A stretch of 23,370 nt of DNA from Synergistaceae bacterium (GCA_017475805.1 JAFVEW010000137.1:1-23370); one strand, 5' to 3'; positions 6,170 to 16,213 are shown, counted from the first letter of the stretch. A program made the numbers and translations. Notes: generated from the sequence alone by a model not told the origin.

Positions 6170-9100
6170 TTAGAATCCTATATTAAATAAATTATCGATT
6201 AATTGCTGCTTAAACTGGTCGCTAGTAGACTCTTCCTCGATACTTTCGTCGCCTTTACCCACTGGAATTTTCAGATTTAATTTGAACTGAGTATCATCTT
6301 TCTGCTGTTCTTGGTCTTTATTCAGCATGTCTATTGGCAGGAAATCTTCAATAGGTTTTGTAATTTTTAAGTCCAAAAGCCTTAATTCATTCCACGAATT
6401 AGCAAGCCTGAACGAAACAGTCTGAAAATCCCTGCGCTTAACACCAAAGATTCGCCCCGCAGCGTCGCGCAAAACATTTTGAGCTAAATTGCCAGTCATA
6501 TATTGAAAAACACCCTTCATTGCGCCTAATAGCTGATCTAAAATTTTTAAGTCAAACCTACCGTCGAAAAGTAAATTCAATCCTTTGCCGGGTATTCCTA
6601 ATGAGCCGTTTATATGAACATAACGATATAAAGGTTCGTTCTTGTCTGCTGTCGCGCCTGTTCCGGGATTAAGGAATAAATCTTTGCCGTTCCAAAAGAA
6701 AGAGCCGCTGATATTTTCAAAACTAATTTTTTTCGTCGGCGTAACTTTGTCGATTATGCTCATCTTGTGAATATATCCCGGCGTAGTTGAAAATTTACCA
6801 TTTGCGTAACTAGTAGGCATAACTCCGAAATTGCCTTTAATATTGGCTTCAGCGTTGGCTTTGCCAATTAACTCACCTTCGGGTAAAAATTTTCCGGCTA
6901 ATTTACCAAAATCTAAATCTGAAATTTTAACTTTGCTTGTATAATTTTTTTTCGTTAAATCAACGTCAAGCCCTGTCTTAATTATTCCATCGCTTAGATA
7001 AGCATTGCCGTTTTTCATTTCGATTTTGTTTTTATCTTGCAAAAATACAATCGGCAGCGAAATATTTTTAATACTGATTTTATCCATTAATTTAATTTCT
7101 TTTGCGGTCGCGTTGATATTAATATTAGTATTAGGCTTTGTGCTTCCTGTTACGCTTACGTTTGCAAAACCTTTAGCCATGCCTGACATTGAAGGAATTT
7201 GAGTTTCAATCGCGCTGTTAATATCAAGAGGCTTTGTGTCAACACGATATGTAAAAATCCCGTCTTTTTGTTTAACGTCAATATCAACTTCAGGCTTGAA
7301 TTTTTCAATTCGTGCTCCGGCGTTAATTTTATAGTGATTAGCTTCAGGCGAATTTAATTTTACGGCTATGTCGCGAATTTCATTATTCCCGTAAAAAATC
7401 GGACGAGTGATTTTTAATTCTCCTTCTGGCTTTGCTATCGTGCCTTTTACGCTTGCTGTAGCGTCAATAACTCCGTCAACAGGCGATGAACCCATAGCTT
7501 GAGCTAAGATTTTTTTGATATTGAGGTGTTTAAGATTAGCAGAGAAACTCACGGTGCTGTTCATGAAATTTTTTTGATTAATATTCAAAGAGCCTAAGCC
7601 TTTTATGTCTGAGCCGTTAATTTTAGTTTCTAACTTATTAAGCGAAATTTTTTTCATGTCGCCCTTAACGTCAATTAAGGCTTGAGGCATGTCAAGCAAA
7701 TTTCCTGCCTTGACATTTTCAGCTCTAATAGTTGCATTTAAGATAAGATTTTTCAAATTGCCTTCAATATCTGCAGCCCCTGAAACTTTCCCTGAGACCG
7801 GCATGTTTTTATCTTGAAGGTTAAAAGCCTTAAGGGTCTCGGCTAAATTTATTCCGCGTGTTGAAAGAGCTAAATCAAAAGCTGGATTAGCTGTGTTTTT
7901 CAAATTAACATTACCGGCTAAATTTAATGCGCCGCCAGGAATATTAGCCTTTGCGTTCTTGATGTTTAGGAGATTATTAGCGTAACTAACGGGGAAGTCA
8001 ATATTTCCGATTTTTAATTTATCATAGCCGACACCTTTAGCGTTAAGGACTGCATCGGCCTTGATACTTTCTATTTTATTGTAATTTCCTGAGGCGTTTG
8101 CGCTAAGATTATAAATTCCGAGCAAATTTAATTTTTTTAATTCGGGAACTATTCGCGGATCTAAATTTTCTGTTTTTAATGCGCTATTAAAATCGCCAGT
8201 ATTTAGATTAACTTTACCGGAAGCCGTGATTAAGCCTTTGCTGCCAGCGGGGCTCCCGCCTAAATTCGCGCTGAAAGATTCTAAATTCGCAAGATTTTCA
8301 TTAACGCTGTAATTTGCGTTTGCTTTTATGTTAGTCAAAGCAATTCCATTCGCGGCTAATTTCTCAGATGTTAAAGTCGTATCTAAATTTAAATTCTCAT
8401 GAATTATTGTTCTGAGCGTTATTTTTCCTGAAGGATTTTTTACAGATTTTGCAGCTTCAGGTACGATATTTATCAGCGTCGGAACGTCAACATTAACGAG
8501 AGAAACTATAGCTTGCGGCTTAAAATCCTGTGTAACTTCACCGCGAGCGAATAACTTTCCGCCAAAAATCCTGCCCGTTACGTCAAGTTTGGGAGCTTGT
8601 TGTTTATCTAATTTTATTTTTGCCGCTAAATTCTCTAAAATTTTTATGCCCATTGCTGAAATCGACGGCATGTCGGCTTTAATGTCTGCACGTGTGTTTG
8701 AAAGAATATCACCGCTTGCGACTGTGTCTATATCAAAATCTATGTTGCCGCCCTCGCCTTTCAACTTTAATTCAGGCGCGAACATCGTTCCGATTTCAGT
8801 CAGCGAAATATTACGGGCTTGGCCGTTGGCTAAAATTTTCATGCTTGCAATGTCGGCTGATGCGCTTAAATTCAATTTTGCTGCCTGCGTTTTTAATGTT
8901 GCGTCAAGGAGGTTTAATACTTTTTCACCGTCCCATGAAAACGGCAGATTAAAACTCAAAGGAACGTCCATTATATTGGCCTGAGGCATTGCTAAAAATC
9001 CAGCGGCTTTTATAAAATCTCCGTTTTGTTCGGCTTTAACATCAGCATCAATTAAGCCTGAAACTTTAATATCTCCCTGCAATTCTTTAGGCACGAACTT

Positions 9101-9862
9101 TAATAACTCGTCGAGAGATAAGGATTTTAGTTTCAAATTTGCTTTCAACGGTTCAATATTTGCTGCTAAATTTCCTGTTGCCTGTCCTAAAAATAAATCC
9201 GACGAAATAATTTCAATCGGGTTAAAGTTTAAGACGGCGTTAGTTTTTACGGGAAAAATATTTTCACCGGAAATAATTTTTGAATCTAAAAGCAAATTTC
9301 CAGCCTCGTTAAGAGTCAAAGCGTCAAGTTCTAAATTTGAGTAAGGAGTTCCAAAATTTACATCTTTAATTTCAAGATTAAAAGGATTCAACGTAAATTT
9401 AACCGGCTCTTTTTCTTCTTTTTTATCTTCACTCTCATCAAAATGATCAACTAAGGCCATAACATTTTCTAAATCTGAACTAACGCCGCTGACATTAAGA
9501 TTTTTTATGAAAGGCACGCCGTTAAGAATATTATCATCTGTGAGGCTTTTTAATATTAAATCCCAGTCTGGACTCACGGAAGCATAATTTAGCGTAAATA
9601 AATCTTCGTCGCCGGAGATTAATTTTAATTTTTCAACTGAAAAGCCGTTATGAACGGAGCCGTTAATATTTTCAATTTCTAATTTCAAAGGGTCAAGAAA
9701 AAAATTTCCTGCCCGTATTGCTAAAGGCTTCACGAGCCAAGAGCCTGTGTCGAACCAAAATAAAGCTGCTCCGACGGCAATTAAGACTAAACAAAGATAT
9801 ATAAAATATTTTATGAGCGAGCCGATAAATCGCACGTTAAATTCACTTCCATAAAAAATCAC
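6170..9862 (-). CDS. tamB: TamB-like translocation and assembly module protein
   Basis: At 1230 residues this is close to E. coli TamB (1259). It has one N-terminal membrane anchor (about 12-38), then an AsmA/TamB-type periplasmic body of repeating short beta strands rich in Asn, Lys, Ile and Gly. The C-terminal TamB domain (about 900-1230) includes GKANAEANIKGNFG and LLFDGRFDLKILDQLLGAMK. The last residues (LIDNLFNIGF) form a short aromatic-ended strand. TamB-family proteins form a long beta groove bridging the two membranes and act in outer-membrane protein assembly or lipid transport. No TamA/BamA partner is visible. The first possible start is GTG at 9862; GTG at 9835 (Val10) has a better GGAAG ribosome site and would place the membrane anchor at the very start. 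It is the last gene of the co-directional cluster. Residues about 535-541 come from the 20-bp GC-rich repeat. Confidence 0.85.
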   Translation of the reverse strand: MIFYGSEFNVRFIGSLIKYFIYLCLVLIAVGAALFWFDTGSWLVKPLAIRAGNFFLDPLKLEIENINGSVHNGFSVEKLKLISGDEDLFTLNYASVSPDWDLILKSLTDDNILNGVPFIKNLNVSGVSSDLENVMALVDHFDESEDKKEEKEPVKFTLNPFNLEIKDVNFGTPYSNLELDALTLNEAGNLLLDSKIISGENIFPVKTNAVLNFNPIEIISSDLFLGQATGNLAANIEPLKANLKLKSLSLDELLKFVPKELQGDIKVSGLIDADVKAEQNGDFIKAAGFLAMPQANIMDVPLSFNLPFSWDGEKVLNLLDATLKTQAAKLNLSASADIASMKILANGQARNISLTEIGTMFAPELKLKGEGGNIDFDIDTVASGDILSNTRADIKADMPSISAMGIKILENLAAKIKLDKQQAPKLDVTGRIFGGKLFARGEVTQDFKPQAIVSLVNVDVPTLINIVPEAAKSVKNPSGKITLRTIIHENLNLDTTLTSEKLAANGIALTNIKANANYSVNENLANLESFSANLGGSPAGSKGLITASGKVNLNTGDFNSALKTENLDPRIVPELKKLNLLGIYNLSANASGNYNKIESIKADAVLNAKGVGYDKLKIGNIDFPVSYANNLLNIKNAKANIPGGALNLAGNVNLKNTANPAFDLALSTRGINLAETLKAFNLQDKNMPVSGKVSGAADIEGNLKNLILNATIRAENVKAGNLLDMPQALIDVKGDMKKISLNKLETKINGSDIKGLGSLNINQKNFMNSTVSFSANLKHLNIKKILAQAMGSSPVDGVIDATASVKGTIAKPEGELKITRPIFYGNNEIRDIAVKLNSPEANHYKINAGARIEKFKPEVDIDVKQKDGIFTYRVDTKPLDINSAIETQIPSMSGMAKGFANVSVTGSTKPNTNININATAKEIKLMDKISIKNISLPIVFLQDKNKIEMKNGNAYLSDGIIKTGLDVDLTKKNYTSKVKISDLDFGKLAGKFLPEGELIGKANAEANIKGNFGVMPTSYANGKFSTTPGYIHKMSIIDKVTPTKKISFENISGSFFWNGKDLFLNPGTGATADKNEPLYRYVHINGSLGIPGKGLNLLFDGRFDLKILDQLLGAMKGVFQYMTGNLAQNVLRDAAGRIFGVKRRDFQTVSFRLANSWNELRLLDLKITKPIEDFLPIDMLNKDQEQQKDDTQFKLNLKIPVGKGDESIEEESTSDQFKQQLIDNLFNIGF
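8239..8258. repeat. 20-bp GC-rich dispersed repeat, copy 2 (in tamB)
   Basis: Identical to 3164-3183 over TGCTGCCAGCGGGGCTCCCG, in the same orientation. Here the coding strand is read one frame differently from flhA, giving GSPAGS inside the beta-rich repeat region. Surrounding tamB sequence is AT-rich and unrelated to flhA, so protein homology does not explain the match. Confidence 0.75.
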
Positions 9863-9907
9863 TTTCTAAAATTTCAATCAATCGTTAATTATACCTAATT
9901 TTTGATT

Positions 9908-12178
9908 TTATTCAGGCATAAATTCTAAAATTTCGGAGTTTTCGTTATTGCTGTCAAAGGAGGCTTCATTAAAATCAAACTTATTAATAACGGCCAAGAT
10001 ATTTTTATACTCTTCTAACATTGAAAAATTTTTGCTGCGGATTGTTTCTATGTCGTTGTTGTTGGCTGCTTGTTCTAACATGGCGCACTCGTTTGAAAAA
10101 TTTATCGCGCCGATCATTTTTGAAGAGCTTTTAAGCGCGTGAATAACTATACCGTAATTTTCATAATCGCCGGCTTCAAAACTTTTCTGCAGAGAATTTA
10201 TTTTTTCTTGAGAGCTTGAAATATATTCCTGCAATAATGTTTTATATAAAGCTTCATCATTTTGTGAATATATCAAAGCTGTTTCAACGTCAAAACCGTT
10301 TTCTTTCAAAATTGCAAAATCTCCGCCCGAAGCTGTTTCTGTTTCAATAGATTTTTCTTCAGATTTTATTATTTTTTCGTGAGGCAGATATTTCAAAAGC
10401 ATTTTTTCAAGAGCTAATCCGTCAATCGGTTTCGTGAGGTAATCCGTAAAACCCTGTGATAAATATTTAGCCTTTGCTCCTATTACAGCGTCGGCAGTCA
10501 AACAAATTACAGGCACGCTTTCATTAAATTCCCGAATAAGTTTTAGTGCCTCCGTTCCGTCAATGCCCGGCATTCTCTGATCCATTAAAATTAAATCAAA
10601 ATCATTCTCACGGGCTTTGGCTGCTCCTTCAGCACCGCTTTCAGCAGTTTCGATTTTTATTCTCGTATTTTTTAATAAGCCGACAGCTACAAGCAAATTA
10701 AATTTCGTATCGTCAACTATTAATATATGAGCGTCAGGAGCTGTGAATAATTCATGATAATGTTCAGCACCTTTAACACTATGTTCAATTTTTTCGCGGA
10801 AATTTCCTATTGGCTCACTCGAAATAATTTTCTGCGGTACTGTCAGTGTAAAAATTGAGCCTTTGCCGTATTCGCTCTCTACAGTGATACTGCCGCCCAT
10901 CATTTCGCATAGCCGCTGAGTTATTGAAAGACCTAAGCCGCTTCCTTCGATTGTGCTGTTGTGCTGAAGGTCGAGCCTTTCAAAACGTTTGAAAAGTTTA
11001 TCTATATCTTCGGACTTTATTCCTATGCCTGTATCTTTAACAGAAAATTTTAATGAAAGCATATCGCCCGGCGGTGAAGCGTCGGCTTTTTCGACTGAAA
11101 ATTTCACGCTGCCTTTATCAGTATATTTCACGGCATTAGTCAAAAGATTCTGGAGCATTTCTCTTAAGCGTGTTTCGTCGCCTGAGTAAGAGTCAGGGAG
11201 AGTTTCATCAACGTCAATTTGAAAATCGAGTCCCTTAGCATTAGCTCTGAAAATAATCATGTTGCTAACGTCATTTAGAAGCGAACTTAATTTATAATTT
11301 TCTGTTACAAGCTCGATTTTTCCTGCTTCGATTTTAGAAAAGTCAAGAATGTCATTGATTAATGAAAGTAAATTATTGCCCGCGCTTTCGATATTTTTTG
11401 AATAAGAAACAATTTTTTCAAGTATTATTTGAAGTTCAGGATTTTCATGCGAAAATTCTAAAGCGTTCTGAGTTTCGCGGGTAAGCAGAGTGCTAATGCC
11501 AAGCACAGCATTCAGAGGCGTTCTGATTTCGTGAGACATACTCGCAAGAAATTCGCTTTTTGCCTGATTTGCCGCTTCGGCTTCGTTCTTTGCAGCTTCG
11601 ATCGTTTTCTCGTATTTGAATTCTTTTAGAATATTCAGGTGATATTCTGACATTATATAAGCTGTGTGAAGTGAAACTACCATGTAGAGCCACGGGAAAC
11701 GGTCTAAAAATAGCGGCGAATACCCATAGTCAGCAACAAAGGCTCTAAGAGGAGTCCAATACATAAGCATAAATAAAATAGTTACATAGCTTGAACATAA
11801 AATTCCAGCACGTACGCTGCAAACATAACATATTATGAGCGGAAAAACTATAGTCCAAACGGCAGCAAAACCGTTTCTTGCAAATAGAATTACGCTCGTA
11901 CACAGTAACAGCGAAAGGATAATTGTGTATTTTACGGCTGCTTCACGGTTTTTCTTGATTGCTGATAAATAAAAAATTATTAGATTAAGAATAAAATAAA
12001 TTACGCACCCCAATGCAAAACGCCACATAGGAGTAAAAATATTCTTAACGACACCAATAAATGCCGGAATTTCCATAATTAGAGAGAGAACGGCCATAGT
12101 TTTCAAATTCTGCCTGTACCGTTCGCCTTCATAAATAGAAATTCCGAGTATGCGCCAAAGTTCGACAAATCGCTTCAT
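9908..12178 (-). CDS. Hybrid sensor histidine kinase with receiver and HPt domains
   Basis: A 756-residue multidomain phosphorelay protein. About six membrane segments (roughly 27-178) form an N-terminal sensor with no PAS domain. A short coiled linker leads to HisKA with [12 protein letters not shown] (phospho-accepting His216). The ATPase domain shows the N box [11 protein letters not shown] (342-352), G1 DTGIG (382-386) and G2 GSGLGL (412-417). A receiver domain (about 483-600) has the acid pair D489/D490, phospho-acceptor Asp533 in [10 protein letters not shown] and Lys583. A C-terminal HPt domain carries His680 in HALKSSSKM. All residues needed for a His-Asp-His relay appear intact. The final phosphate acceptor is plausibly the HD-GYP response regulator encoded 1 bp upstream. 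The signal sensed is unknown. ATG start with AAGGAA 10 bp upstream. Confidence 0.95.
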   Translation of the reverse strand: MKRFVELWRILGISIYEGERYRQNLKTMAVLSLIMEIPAFIGVVKNIFTPMWRFALGCVIYFILNLIIFYLSAIKKNREAAVKYTIILSLLLCTSVILFARNGFAAVWTIVFPLIICYVCSVRAGILCSSYVTILFMLMYWTPLRAFVADYGYSPLFLDRFPWLYMVVSLHTAYIMSEYHLNILKEFKYEKTIEAAKNEAEAANQAKSEFLASMSHEIRTPLNAVLGISTLLTRETQNALEFSHENPELQIILEKIVSYSKNIESAGNNLLSLINDILDFSKIEAGKIELVTENYKLSSLLNDVSNMIIFRANAKGLDFQIDVDETLPDSYSGDETRLREMLQNLLTNAVKYTDKGSVKFSVEKADASPPGDMLSLKFSVKDTGIGIKSEDIDKLFKRFERLDLQHNSTIEGSGLGLSITQRLCEMMGGSITVESEYGKGSIFTLTVPQKIISSEPIGNFREKIEHSVKGAEHYHELFTAPDAHILIVDDTKFNLLVAVGLLKNTRIKIETAESGAEGAAKARENDFDLILMDQRMPGIDGTEALKLIREFNESVPVICLTADAVIGAKAKYLSQGFTDYLTKPIDGLALEKMLLKYLPHEKIIKSEEKSIETETASGGDFAILKENGFDVETALIYSQNDEALYKTLLQEYISSSQEKINSLQKSFEAGDYENYGIVIHALKSSSKMIGAINFSNECAMLEQAANNNDIETIRSKNFSMLEEYKNILAVINKFDFNEASFDSNNENSEILEFMPE

Positions 12179-12179
12179 G

Positions 12180-13211
12180 TTAATTTGATTCCTTCATCTT
12201 ATATTCTTTATCTTCGTCAATCATTTCGAGCATAATGTCCGCAAAAACCGGATCAAACTGCGTCCCCTTACCTTTTTCGATTTCCTTTCTCACAACATCT
12301 TGAGGAAGTACGTCTCTATAGCTTCGTCGGCTTGCCATAGCGTCATAAGCATCAGCTACTGCGATAAGGCGAGCTTGTTCGGGGATTTCACCGCCGATAA
12401 GCCCGTCAGGATAACCGCCGCCGGAATATTTTTCGTGATGCCACCTTGCACCGTAAGCAAGCGTCGGCATTTCTTTTATGCTCTCCAAGATACGAGCTCC
12501 TATAACTGGATGCTTCTTAATAAGTTCGTATTCTTCATCAGTGAGGCCGTCAGATTTTTTGATTATTGCGTCAGGCACTCCGATTTTGCCGACGTCATGC
12601 AGAAGTCCCATAACATAAATATCATTCTGCTGTTTTTCGTTATAACCGTAACGCCTTGCGATTTCTTTTGCATATTTTGCGACGCGTGCAGAGTGGCCGT
12701 TTGTGTAAATATCTTTTGCATCGATTGCAGCTGCCAAAGCCCATACGACGTGAATAAAAAGTTTATAATTTTCTTCGGTTTTCTTTGCGACTTCATTCTC
12801 AAGATTTTTCTGCAAGCGGACTAAATCTATGGTATGTCTGACTCTGAGCATTAAAACTTCGGGGATAAAAGGTTTTTTTATAAAATCCATAGCACCGAGT
12901 GAAAGAGCCATTGTTTCAGTTTCGCCGGATTCATCAGCCGTTAAAAAAATCACAGGAAGTTCGGAGGATGACTGCCGTTTTTCGTAAGCGCGAAGTTTTT
13001 TTAAAGTTTCAAAACCGTTCATGAGCGGCATTTTTATATCTAAAAGACATAAATCGGGAAATTCTTTATTTTCACTTTCAAGGCGAGGTAAAAAATCAAG
13101 CAAGGCTTGGCCTGACTTCAAGGCTGTAACGCGCATACCTTGTCTGCTTAAAATAGTGCCTGCCATTTTTAGATTTACTACATCATCGTCAACGATTAAA
13201 ATCCAGTCCAT
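12180..13211 (-). CDS. Response regulator with HD-GYP cyclic-di-GMP phosphodiesterase domain
   Basis: This 343-residue protein has an N-terminal receiver domain (1-125; acid cluster DDD at 8-10, phospho-acceptor Asp58 in [12 protein letters not shown], Lys112). After a helical linker comes an HD-GYP domain (about 150-335). The domain retains HSARV (from His173), the HD pair His205/Asp206 in [10 protein letters not shown], His234, HHE at 258-260 and GYP at 266-268. HD-GYP proteins hydrolyse cyclic di-GMP. One departure is Ser263 where the common HHExxDGxGYP motif has Asp; the metal ligands themselves look intact, so activity is expected. Its stop is separated from the hybrid kinase start by a single base, so the two are almost certainly co-translated partners. 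Likely outputs are motility, pilus function or biofilm, fitting nearby flhA/flhF. Confidence 0.93.
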   Translation of the reverse strand: MDWILIVDDDVVNLKMAGTILSRQGMRVTALKSGQALLDFLPRLESENKEFPDLCLLDIKMPLMNGFETLKKLRAYEKRQSSSELPVIFLTADESGETETMALSLGAMDFIKKPFIPEVLMLRVRHTIDLVRLQKNLENEVAKKTEENYKLFIHVVWALAAAIDAKDIYTNGHSARVAKYAKEIARRYGYNEKQQNDIYVMGLLHDVGKIGVPDAIIKKSDGLTDEEYELIKKHPVIGARILESIKEMPTLAYGARWHHEKYSGGGYPDGLIGGEIPEQARLIAVADAYDAMASRRSYRDVLPQDVVRKEIEKGKGTQFDPVFADIMLEMIDEDKEYKMKESN

Positions 13212-13224
13212 TTTTTTATTTAGT

Positions 13225-13238
13225 TCCTACTTTCTAAC
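13225..13238. repeat. Heptad repeat, two 7-bp units at the uvrB stop
   Basis: Two units in register, TCCTACT and TTCTAAC, followed by TTG as in the other arrays. They overlap the last two sense codons and the stop codon of uvrB and supply the AGGA ribosome site of the response regulator. With only two units this is the weakest member of the family. Confidence 0.4.
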
Positions 13239-15209
13239 TTGCTTTATTGCGTCTCGAAGAACAGCGGCGCGCTCAAAGTCTAAACGTTCGACTGCTTCCC
13301 ACATTTCACGTTCGAGTTCAGGGATTGTCTTGTTCGGGACGGGCTTTTTGTTTTTGATACGCGCTGAAGATTTTTTGCCGCTCTCTTTTTCATATGCCTG
13401 CGAAAGTTCTGACGGCAATAAATCCGAAACATCTTTAATAATGCTTACGGGCGTAATGTTATGTTCTTGATTAAATTTTATTTGTTTCTCGCGCCGGCGT
13501 TTAGTTTCATTCACGGCCATGCTGATGCTGTCGGTGATTTCGTCAGCGTAGAGCAAAACTTTGCTGTTAATATTTCTTGCGGCACGTCCCATGATTTGTA
13601 TCAAAGAACGATACGAACGCAAATAGCCTTCTCTGTCGGCGTCTAAAATTGCAACTAAACTGACTTCGGGCATGTCCATTCCTTCGCGCAATAAATTAAT
13701 ACCAACAAGGACATCAATTTTTCCTGCTCTTAAATCGCGAATTAACTCGGCGCGTTCAAAAGTGTTTAATTCAGAGTGAATATATTTAACTCTAAATTTT
13801 AATTCTTTTAGAAAATCGGCCAAGTCTTCCGAAGATTTTTTTGTTAAAGTTAAAACAAGCGAACGTTCATTATTGCTGACTTGATCGCGTAATTTATCGA
13901 TTAAATCATCAATTTGAGTTTTTGCAGGTAAAATTTCGACTTCAGGGTCAGGGATTCCCGTCGGCCTAATAATTTGCTCTGCGATTAAATCAGAATTTTT
14001 TAATTCATATTCGCCAGGCGTTGCAGAAATAAAAATAGCTTGATTTAGTTTTGCTTCAAATTCGTGCCATTCAAGCGGCCTGTTGTCGAGACAAGAAGGC
14101 AATCTGAAACCGTTATCGACTAAAGATTTTTTTCGCGCTCTATCGCCGTTGAACATTGCACGGACTTGCGGCAAAGTTATATGAGACTCATCGACAACAC
14201 ACAAAAAATCTTCAGGGAAGAAATCAATTAAAGTTCCTGGAGGCTCGCCGTGTCTGCGTCCGTCAAGATAGACAGAATAATTTTCAATGCCTGAACAATA
14301 TCCGGCTTCTTGCAACATTTCTAAATCATAAGCAGTTCGTGATTTAATTCTCTGAGCTTCAATTAATTTGCCGTTTGCCTCAAATTCTTTAGCAATTTGA
14401 GCAAGTTCTTTCTGAATTAAAGGCACGCTGCGTTCAATAGCGTCAGTTTGAGTAACGTAATGCTTTGCAGGATAAATCGAGGCTTCGTCAACTTTTTCAA
14501 TAACATGACCCGTTAAAGGGTGAGTTAAATTAATTTCTTCGATTTCGTCATCAAAAAAAATAACGCGGATACAAATATCTTCTTCATAAGCCGGAAAAAT
14601 CTCGACAGTGTCGCCGCGAACTCTAAATTTTCCGGGCTCTAAATTAAAATCGCTGCGTTCATAATAATTATTTACAAGCTGAGCTAAAAAATCACGCTGA
14701 TCTATTTTTTGATTTACGTTAAAAGAAATAATAGCGTTTTCGTAATTTTCTTTTAAGCCTAAGCCGTAAATGCACGAGACACTTGCAACGATAATAACAT
14801 CGCGGCGTTCAATTAATGCCTTCGTAGCTGAAAGTCTTAAGCGTTCAATTTTTTCGTTAATGCTCGCATCTTTTTCGATATAAGTATCACTCGAAGCTAT
14901 ATAAGCCTCAGGCTGATAATAATCATAATAGCTCACGAAATAACGCACGGCATTTTCAGGGAAAAAATTTTTGAACTCGCTGTAAAGCTGCGCGGCTAAA
15001 GTTTTATTATGAGCAAGAACTAAAGTCGGACGGTTTAATTTTGCGATGACGTTAGCGACAGTGAAAGTTTTTCCGCTGCCAGTAACGCCCATTAAAGTCT
15101 GAAAACGGTTTTTATTTTTAATGCTTTGCGTCAGAGCTTCAATAGCTTCGGGCTGGTCGCCTGCGGGAGGCCAATTTGAGTGAAGAACAAAATTCTTAGA
15201 ATTAATCAT
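13227..15209 (-). CDS. uvrB: Excinuclease ABC subunit B
   Basis: At 660 residues this is full-length UvrB, the damage-verifying helicase-like subunit of nucleotide excision repair that is loaded by UvrA and recruits UvrC. Walker A GVTGSGKT is at 41-48, the beta-hairpin region YYDYYQPEAYI at 94-104, Walker B DESH at 340-343, then GDRARKKSLVDNGFRLPS. Helicase motif VI is IMGRAARN. A C-terminal UVR domain (about 625-660, EREMWEAVERLDFERAAVLR) binds UvrC. Nothing appears degraded. The ATG start lies inside the end of the upstream GNAT gene (8-bp overlap) with no strong ribosome site, so translation is probably coupled. uvrA and uvrC are not in the window. Confidence 0.98.
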   Translation of the reverse strand: MINSKNFVLHSNWPPAGDQPEAIEALTQSIKNKNRFQTLMGVTGSGKTFTVANVIAKLNRPTLVLAHNKTLAAQLYSEFKNFFPENAVRYFVSYYDYYQPEAYIASSDTYIEKDASINEKIERLRLSATKALIERRDVIIVASVSCIYGLGLKENYENAIISFNVNQKIDQRDFLAQLVNNYYERSDFNLEPGKFRVRGDTVEIFPAYEEDICIRVIFFDDEIEEINLTHPLTGHVIEKVDEASIYPAKHYVTQTDAIERSVPLIQKELAQIAKEFEANGKLIEAQRIKSRTAYDLEMLQEAGYCSGIENYSVYLDGRRHGEPPGTLIDFFPEDFLCVVDESHITLPQVRAMFNGDRARKKSLVDNGFRLPSCLDNRPLEWHEFEAKLNQAIFISATPGEYELKNSDLIAEQIIRPTGIPDPEVEILPAKTQIDDLIDKLRDQVSNNERSLVLTLTKKSSEDLADFLKELKFRVKYIHSELNTFERAELIRDLRAGKIDVLVGINLLREGMDMPEVSLVAILDADREGYLRSYRSLIQIMGRAARNINSKVLLYADEITDSISMAVNETKRRREKQIKFNQEHNITPVSIIKDVSDLLPSELSQAYEKESGKKSSARIKNKKPVPNKTIPELEREMWEAVERLDFERAAVLRDAIKQVRK

Positions 15210-15852
15210 CAGAAAATATTTGTCCGGGCAGTTTTAATTTGACTTTAGGCGGAAAATTTTTATCAAACTCATCGACTTTTGAAGCATCGACATAATAACC
15301 CTGAGGCGTGAAATAAATTCCTGTAACGTTATCAAGATAGCCCGGTATTAATTCTTTGCATAAAAAGAAAGACGAGTCGGCACCTTCAGGAAGGTCATGA
15401 TACCTTATGCCGAATTTGCTTGAATAGTCAAAGCCGCTTTTGCCGTAAAAATCAATATTGCCTTCAAATAAAACCGCGCCGAAGCCTAACTCAGCAGCTT
15501 TTTCCAACGAATAATCCAATAAAAATTTTCCGCAGCCTTTTCGTTTAAGGTCAGGCGCAATACAGATCGGTCCCATTGTTAAAACAGGAATATTTTTTTC
15601 ATCATCAGATTTAATTATAGTTTTCATGAACATGTTTTGGCCTATTAATTTGCCGCTATCTTTTAATTCCATTACAAAATCAAGTTCTTTTACAAAGTTT
15701 GGATCATTTCTCAAAACATGAATAACATAATGCTCATAGCAGCCTGGACGGTAAACATTCCAAAATGACTCTCTGATTAAATTTTCGACTTCTCTGTAAT
15801 CTTTTTCTGTTTCTAAGCGAATGACGCAATTATCTTTTATTGTTAATGGCAA
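15202..15852 (-). CDS. GNAT family N-acetyltransferase
   Basis: This 216-residue single-domain protein resembles YhbS-type GNAT enzymes (COG3153), cytosolic transferases that move an acetyl group from acetyl-CoA to an amine. The core is MGPICIAPDLKRKGCGKFLL (about 92-111), with the strand beta4, the CoA-pyrophosphate loop RKGCGK and the following helix, then AVLFEGNIDFYGKSGFDYSS, typical of the fold's second half. The substrate cannot be read from sequence. The start is TTG with GAGGT 8 bp upstream. The stop overlaps uvrB by 8 bp and the ftsB-like gene ends 19 bp upstream. Placement between cell-division and DNA-repair genes does not point clearly to a role. Confidence 0.88.
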   Translation of the reverse strand: MPLTIKDNCVIRLETEKDYREVENLIRESFWNVYRPGCYEHYVIHVLRNDPNFVKELDFVMELKDSGKLIGQNMFMKTIIKSDDEKNIPVLTMGPICIAPDLKRKGCGKFLLDYSLEKAAELGFGAVLFEGNIDFYGKSGFDYSSKFGIRYHDLPEGADSSFFLCKELIPGYLDNVTGIYFTPQGYYVDASKVDEFDKNFPPKVKLKLPGQIFSDD

Positions 15853-15871
15853 TTTTTATTACCTCAATTAT

Positions 15872-16213
15872 TTATTTTCTTTCAAAATTGCTAAATTCAG
15901 GCGGTGTATCAGGACTAACGAGTAAAAACACACGTTCTTTATCGCCGATTAAATTATATTGTTCGCGGGCTAAATGTTCGATGCCTTCAGGAGTTTTATA
16001 AAAGGCAGCTTTTTCTCGATAAATCCTGACAATTTCCTGTTTTCTTGCAAGTTCGGCTTCGCTTTTTGCAATAGCAGCATTAATAGACGCAATTCTATCA
16101 AGTTCAAAGCGGTAATAGCTCACAGTAATTGCAAGTCCGAACACCGCAAGAAGCATCCATAATATTCTTCTTAAGATAGCCATACTTGCTTTCTTACATT
16201 CTTTCGGGAGCAT
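15872..16213 (-). CDS. FtsB/DivIC-like septum formation initiator
   Basis: A 113-residue bitopic membrane protein with a short cytoplasmic tail, one membrane segment (about 15-34), a coiled coil (about 36-70, INAAIAKSEAELARKQEI) and a short periplasmic end containing KTPEGIEHLAREQYNLIGDK. The last part matches the FtsB/DivIC pattern 'yIEe.AReel.lvk.gE'. FtsB-type proteins join FtsL and FtsQ to activate septal cell-wall synthesis. The ATG used overlaps the argS end by 20 bp; Met11 (ATG at 16183, preceded by AAGAAAG) would remove the overlap and is equally plausible. No ftsL or ftsQ is nearby. Confidence 0.8.
   Translation of the reverse strand: MLPKECKKASMAILRRILWMLLAVFGLAITVSYYRFELDRIASINAAIAKSEAELARKQEIVRIYREKAAFYKTPEGIEHLAREQYNLIGDKERVFLLVSPDTPPEFSNFERK

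Noticed and set aside
8589..8984. 131-codon open frame on the plus strand inside tamB
   Set aside because: Antisense to well-supported tamB, with no ribosome site or domain.
12300..12824. 174-codon open frame on the plus strand
   Set aside because: It lies wholly inside the HD-GYP gene, whose protein has clear receiver and HD-GYP motifs. The antisense product has no recognisable domain and a Cys/Phe-rich composition typical of shadow frames.
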